Below, in pieces: positions 61,441 to 64,000 of a stretch of 64,000 nucleotides of DNA (position 1 is its first letter; every line of letters begins with the position of its first letter). This DNA is from Nilaparvata lugens. Its lineage: Eukaryota; Arthropoda; Insecta; Hemiptera; Delphacidae. A model generated the notes under the pieces. It was not told the DNA's origin. It saw only the letters and a list, made by a program, of their open reading frames with translations, and ran no database searches. The translations under genes were made by a program, and so were the position numbers. The stretch lies in contig NC_052511.1 of assembly GCF_014356525.2 (NCBI RefSeq), positions 28,314,639 through 28,378,638 of the forward strand, read 5' to 3'.

Positions 61441-61750
61441 CAGGCTGCAAACTAAACAGCTGCGGCAGCCTTTCTTCAAAGACAGAGCAGCTACATCTAG
61501 CTCTGCTATAGAAAAATTGACTTGTAGCAGAGCTATATGTAGCAGAGCTACATATAGCTCAGATTCTCTTTGAGAATCAGAATCAGATTCTCTTTGATGT
61601 TCACCGGAAATTTTGGATAGCTTATTTTCTGCTATATAGCTAAGAAAATGGGCTTAAAACTGCTATTTAGCCGGGCTATATAGCAGATCTCCAGTGTCAC
61701 TTTTTGAACTTGTAACAGAGCTATATAGCTCTTCTACATAGATTAAACCT
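61441..61750. repeat. Cluster of AGCT-centred short inverted and direct repeats
   Basis: TGTAGCAGAGCTATATGTAG and AGCAGAGCTACATATAGCTC, GGGCTATATAGCAG, CTGCTATATAGCT and AGAGCTATATAGCTCTTCTA recur on both strands within 300 bp, with TCAGATTCTCTTTGA twice. It looks like a degenerate fold-back element with nested palindromes. Confidence 0.5.
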
Positions 61751-62089
61751 AGCTTAAGATGAATTGACTTTGAGTACAGATTGGATTCCGAACCACAACT
61801 GCTATTCAAGAAGCATAAACGTTTTAATCAGTATAGTGACAGGTGACAACATTAAGTGGATCTGTAGTGAAACGCAAAGACGTATAGCAAGAGGTAATTT
61901 GGCTACTGGATAATGAATTTACACTGTAGGCTACCCGTATAAATGTGATATTGAAGACAGTCATTTCCCCTTTTGAGGAAAAGAGATGAGAGTGAGAAAA
62001 TGATAGTCTCAGTTAGGAATATTAATAGAAAATTCCCATGAATGGGAAATGGATGTAATTCAATTCAGATACATAGAATTATTGTATCA

Positions 62090-63340
62090 AATGTGGTGTC
62101 GATACACAAGAAAAAGGATAGAGCTAACCCAGAGAATTATCGTGGAATAAGCCTCTTGAACACTGCATACAAGTTACGATGCTGACATCCTGAATAGACG
62201 CCTGAGAGTTATTGCAGAAACACTGATAGGAGAAGAGCAGATGGGGTTTCGCTGAGGAAGATCATGTATGGATGCTGTATTCACCTTAAAGCAGATCATT
62301 GAGAAAAATCTAGAATACAATTGTGAAACTCACATGGCGTTTATCGATTGGCAGAAAGCATTTAACAACGTTTCAAGGGCCAAATTGTGGGACATAATGC
62401 TCGTAAAAGGATATCCCAAACATCTTGTTGCTGCAATTGCGGGTGCATACACAAATACAGATATCGTTATCACGTCCGGCAATAATAGAAAAACGGGAAA
62501 AATCAAAATAAATAAAGGTGTAAGACAAGGGTGCCCAATGTCCCCTACTCTCTTCAATATATACACTGACGAGATTCTGGAAATTTGGAATCGATATGTT
62601 GACGCAGGGATAGAGCTCTGCAATAATGTCTTTATGAATTCTCTACTATATGCAGATGACACTGTGATCATTTTCAACACGGAAGATAAACTACAATATG
62701 CTCTTTTCAAGTTAAACGAAATTGGGTCGGACTTTGGCATGAAAATCTCACCTCAAAAATCCAAGATAATGGCATTCAGGGGAAAGTGGCCAGTCAGATC
62801 AAAAATCGTGATAGACAATCAAGCATTAGATCAAGTGAGAGACTTCAGCTACTTGGGATGCCGCATTTCATTCGATAAGGATGAAGATGTTGGTGAAAAA
62901 ATGGCGAGATTCAGTGCGGTCTGTGGCACTATATAAGACGAGCTATAGGAAGGCGAACGAGACAAGATACCCAGCTGAAGTTTTACAGAACAATGGCGAT
63001 ACCGTTAATAACATACGGTAGCGAGGCATGGGTTCCTGACAAACTGAATCTCGTATACAAGCTGCTGAAATGAGATTTCTACGAGCGGTCAAAGGTTGTA
63101 GTAGACTGGATAAAATAAGGAATGACAACATAAGAGCTGAATTGAATGTAGAACCGCTATTGGATATTCTGAAGAAATATCGGGAAAATTGGTCTACTCA
63201 TTTATTCAGAATGCCATCCAATAGGCTCCCAATATTAGCATGGGAGTACAAACCCGAAGGAAAGCGAGGCATAGGAAGACCAAGGAAGAAATGGATTGTG
63301 GTACAGGCCAATAGAGCCTAATCCTTGTAAGAAGAAGAAT
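62090..63340 (+). pseudogene. Decayed RTE-like LINE reverse transcriptase
   Basis: The 5' truncated frame starts SIHKKKDRANPENYRGISLL, suffers stops and shifts near 62180-62255, then keeps 222 codons open (62268-62936). These carry HMAFIDWQKAFNNV (palm, first catalytic Asp), GVRQGCPMSPTLFNIYTDE and an intact YADD at 62649-62660, followed by GCRIS. Another break near 62936 precedes the C-terminal part (LITYGSEAW, MRFLRAVKG, GIGRPRKKW). The intact active site and long frame suggest a younger copy than the LINE at 25 kb, but it lacks the endonuclease and is split by stops. Confidence 0.85.
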
Positions 63341-63345
63341 TATTG

Positions 63346-64000
63346 TACAATAAGGCTAAAAGTCTCATTAAATACAACACTACATATTGAAGCCTAATTT
63401 ATAATACAACTTTGGTAAAAGACTGATACAAAACGAAATAATTTGCGTTACCTGGTTTAGGCCATCCATACCCTAATAGCTAAAAGGATTTTTAACTCCA
63501 CTCACAAAACTTGAAAAATGAATGGCTGACGATATTAGTTCTCTGTATACTGTATTTGGAGTTTCATCCAACTAGTATTGAAGATGTTTTCTTCGATGCG
63601 ATAGAATGAAAAAAATATATAATCTTCGGAGTTTTAACGGAGAATCGGAATGTTCTCCCTATCATCTAGGGAGTATAGCCTACAGAACCCCAATCTGTCG
63701 ATATGAGAACATAAAATATTGATGTACTGTACAATTTTCATCACTTTCAACATGAATCTAGTGAAACATTTGAAAATTGAAGTGAAACTACGATGAAGTA
63801 GCGCCTTTTTGCCTATCTTGAAAACTAAATGGAGAGATAACATTGGCTGACGAAAACAAATCTTCAATAAACTGGTGATAGCTATACTGATCCGTGATAG
63901 GCTGTGCCAAGACACGCTCTATTCGGACGCGAGAAGTCAAGAAATGGTCATCCGATACAGAAGTGCAAACTACAAAGTTTTGAATTCACGCACATTCAAA
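63346..64000. other. No gene recognised
   Basis: AT-rich end of the window. A minus-strand frame at 63634-63915 has no recognisable domain. Confidence 0.4.

Overview
The window is animal, almost certainly insect, genomic DNA. It is AT-rich, its genes are split by GT-AG introns, and it is crowded with non-LTR retrotransposons, mariner-like elements, fold-back MITEs, Helitron-like repeats and microsatellites. The gene content (Nimrod-type phagocytosis receptors) and the look of the dispersed repeats suggest a hemipteran, possibly a delphacid planthopper. That placement is inference from memory of such repeats, not proof.

The core is a pair of divergently oriented Nimrod-family genes. Gene 1 lies on the minus strand (17350 to 6845, running on towards or past the left edge). 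It has a signal-peptide exon, an EMI-like exon, a CCxGY exon, one giant exon of NIM/EGF-like repeats and a short Cys-containing exon; its membrane exon was not found. Gene 2 lies on the plus strand (39413 to 47999) and is complete in five coding exons. All splice phases agree and it predicts a 740-residue type I membrane receptor: signal peptide, NIM repeat array, membrane helix, and a short tail with three tyrosines. Gene 2 lacks the EMI and CCxGY exons and the first NIM repeats. Yet its giant exon is nearly identical to that of gene 1 while the other exons have diverged, which points to gene conversion or unequal exchange.

Layout: 1-6.1 kb is a long-TIR mariner-like element and its tandem partial copy, embedded in LINE 3' ends. 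6.8-17.4 kb is gene 1, with an inverted-repeat element in intron 3. 19.7-22.3 kb holds an ORF-less repeat, two Helitron-like copies and a Harbinger-like MITE. 23.2-23.8 kb is a tandem duplication. 25.2-27.4 kb is a decayed LINE. 27.6-29.2 kb is an element with about 830 bp of (GT)n and three 166-bp units. 33.8-36.7 kb is a duplicated block with a Helitron-like element and a GC-rich MITE. 37.2-38.8 kb is a second copy of the 19.7-kb repeat. 39.4-48.4 kb is gene 2, whose intron 4 carries the partner of the 33.8-kb block. 48.5-49.2 kb holds a fold-back MITE and an RT fragment. 52.6-59.0 kb contains a possible two-exon gene for a very short secreted peptide. 62.1-63.3 kb is a decayed RTE-like reverse transcriptase.

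The two Nimrod receptors would act at the surface of blood cells in binding and engulfing bacteria or dying cells, as known for the Drosophila Nimrod cluster. The mobile elements are mostly broken and non-autonomous, and appear to have driven the duplications seen here.
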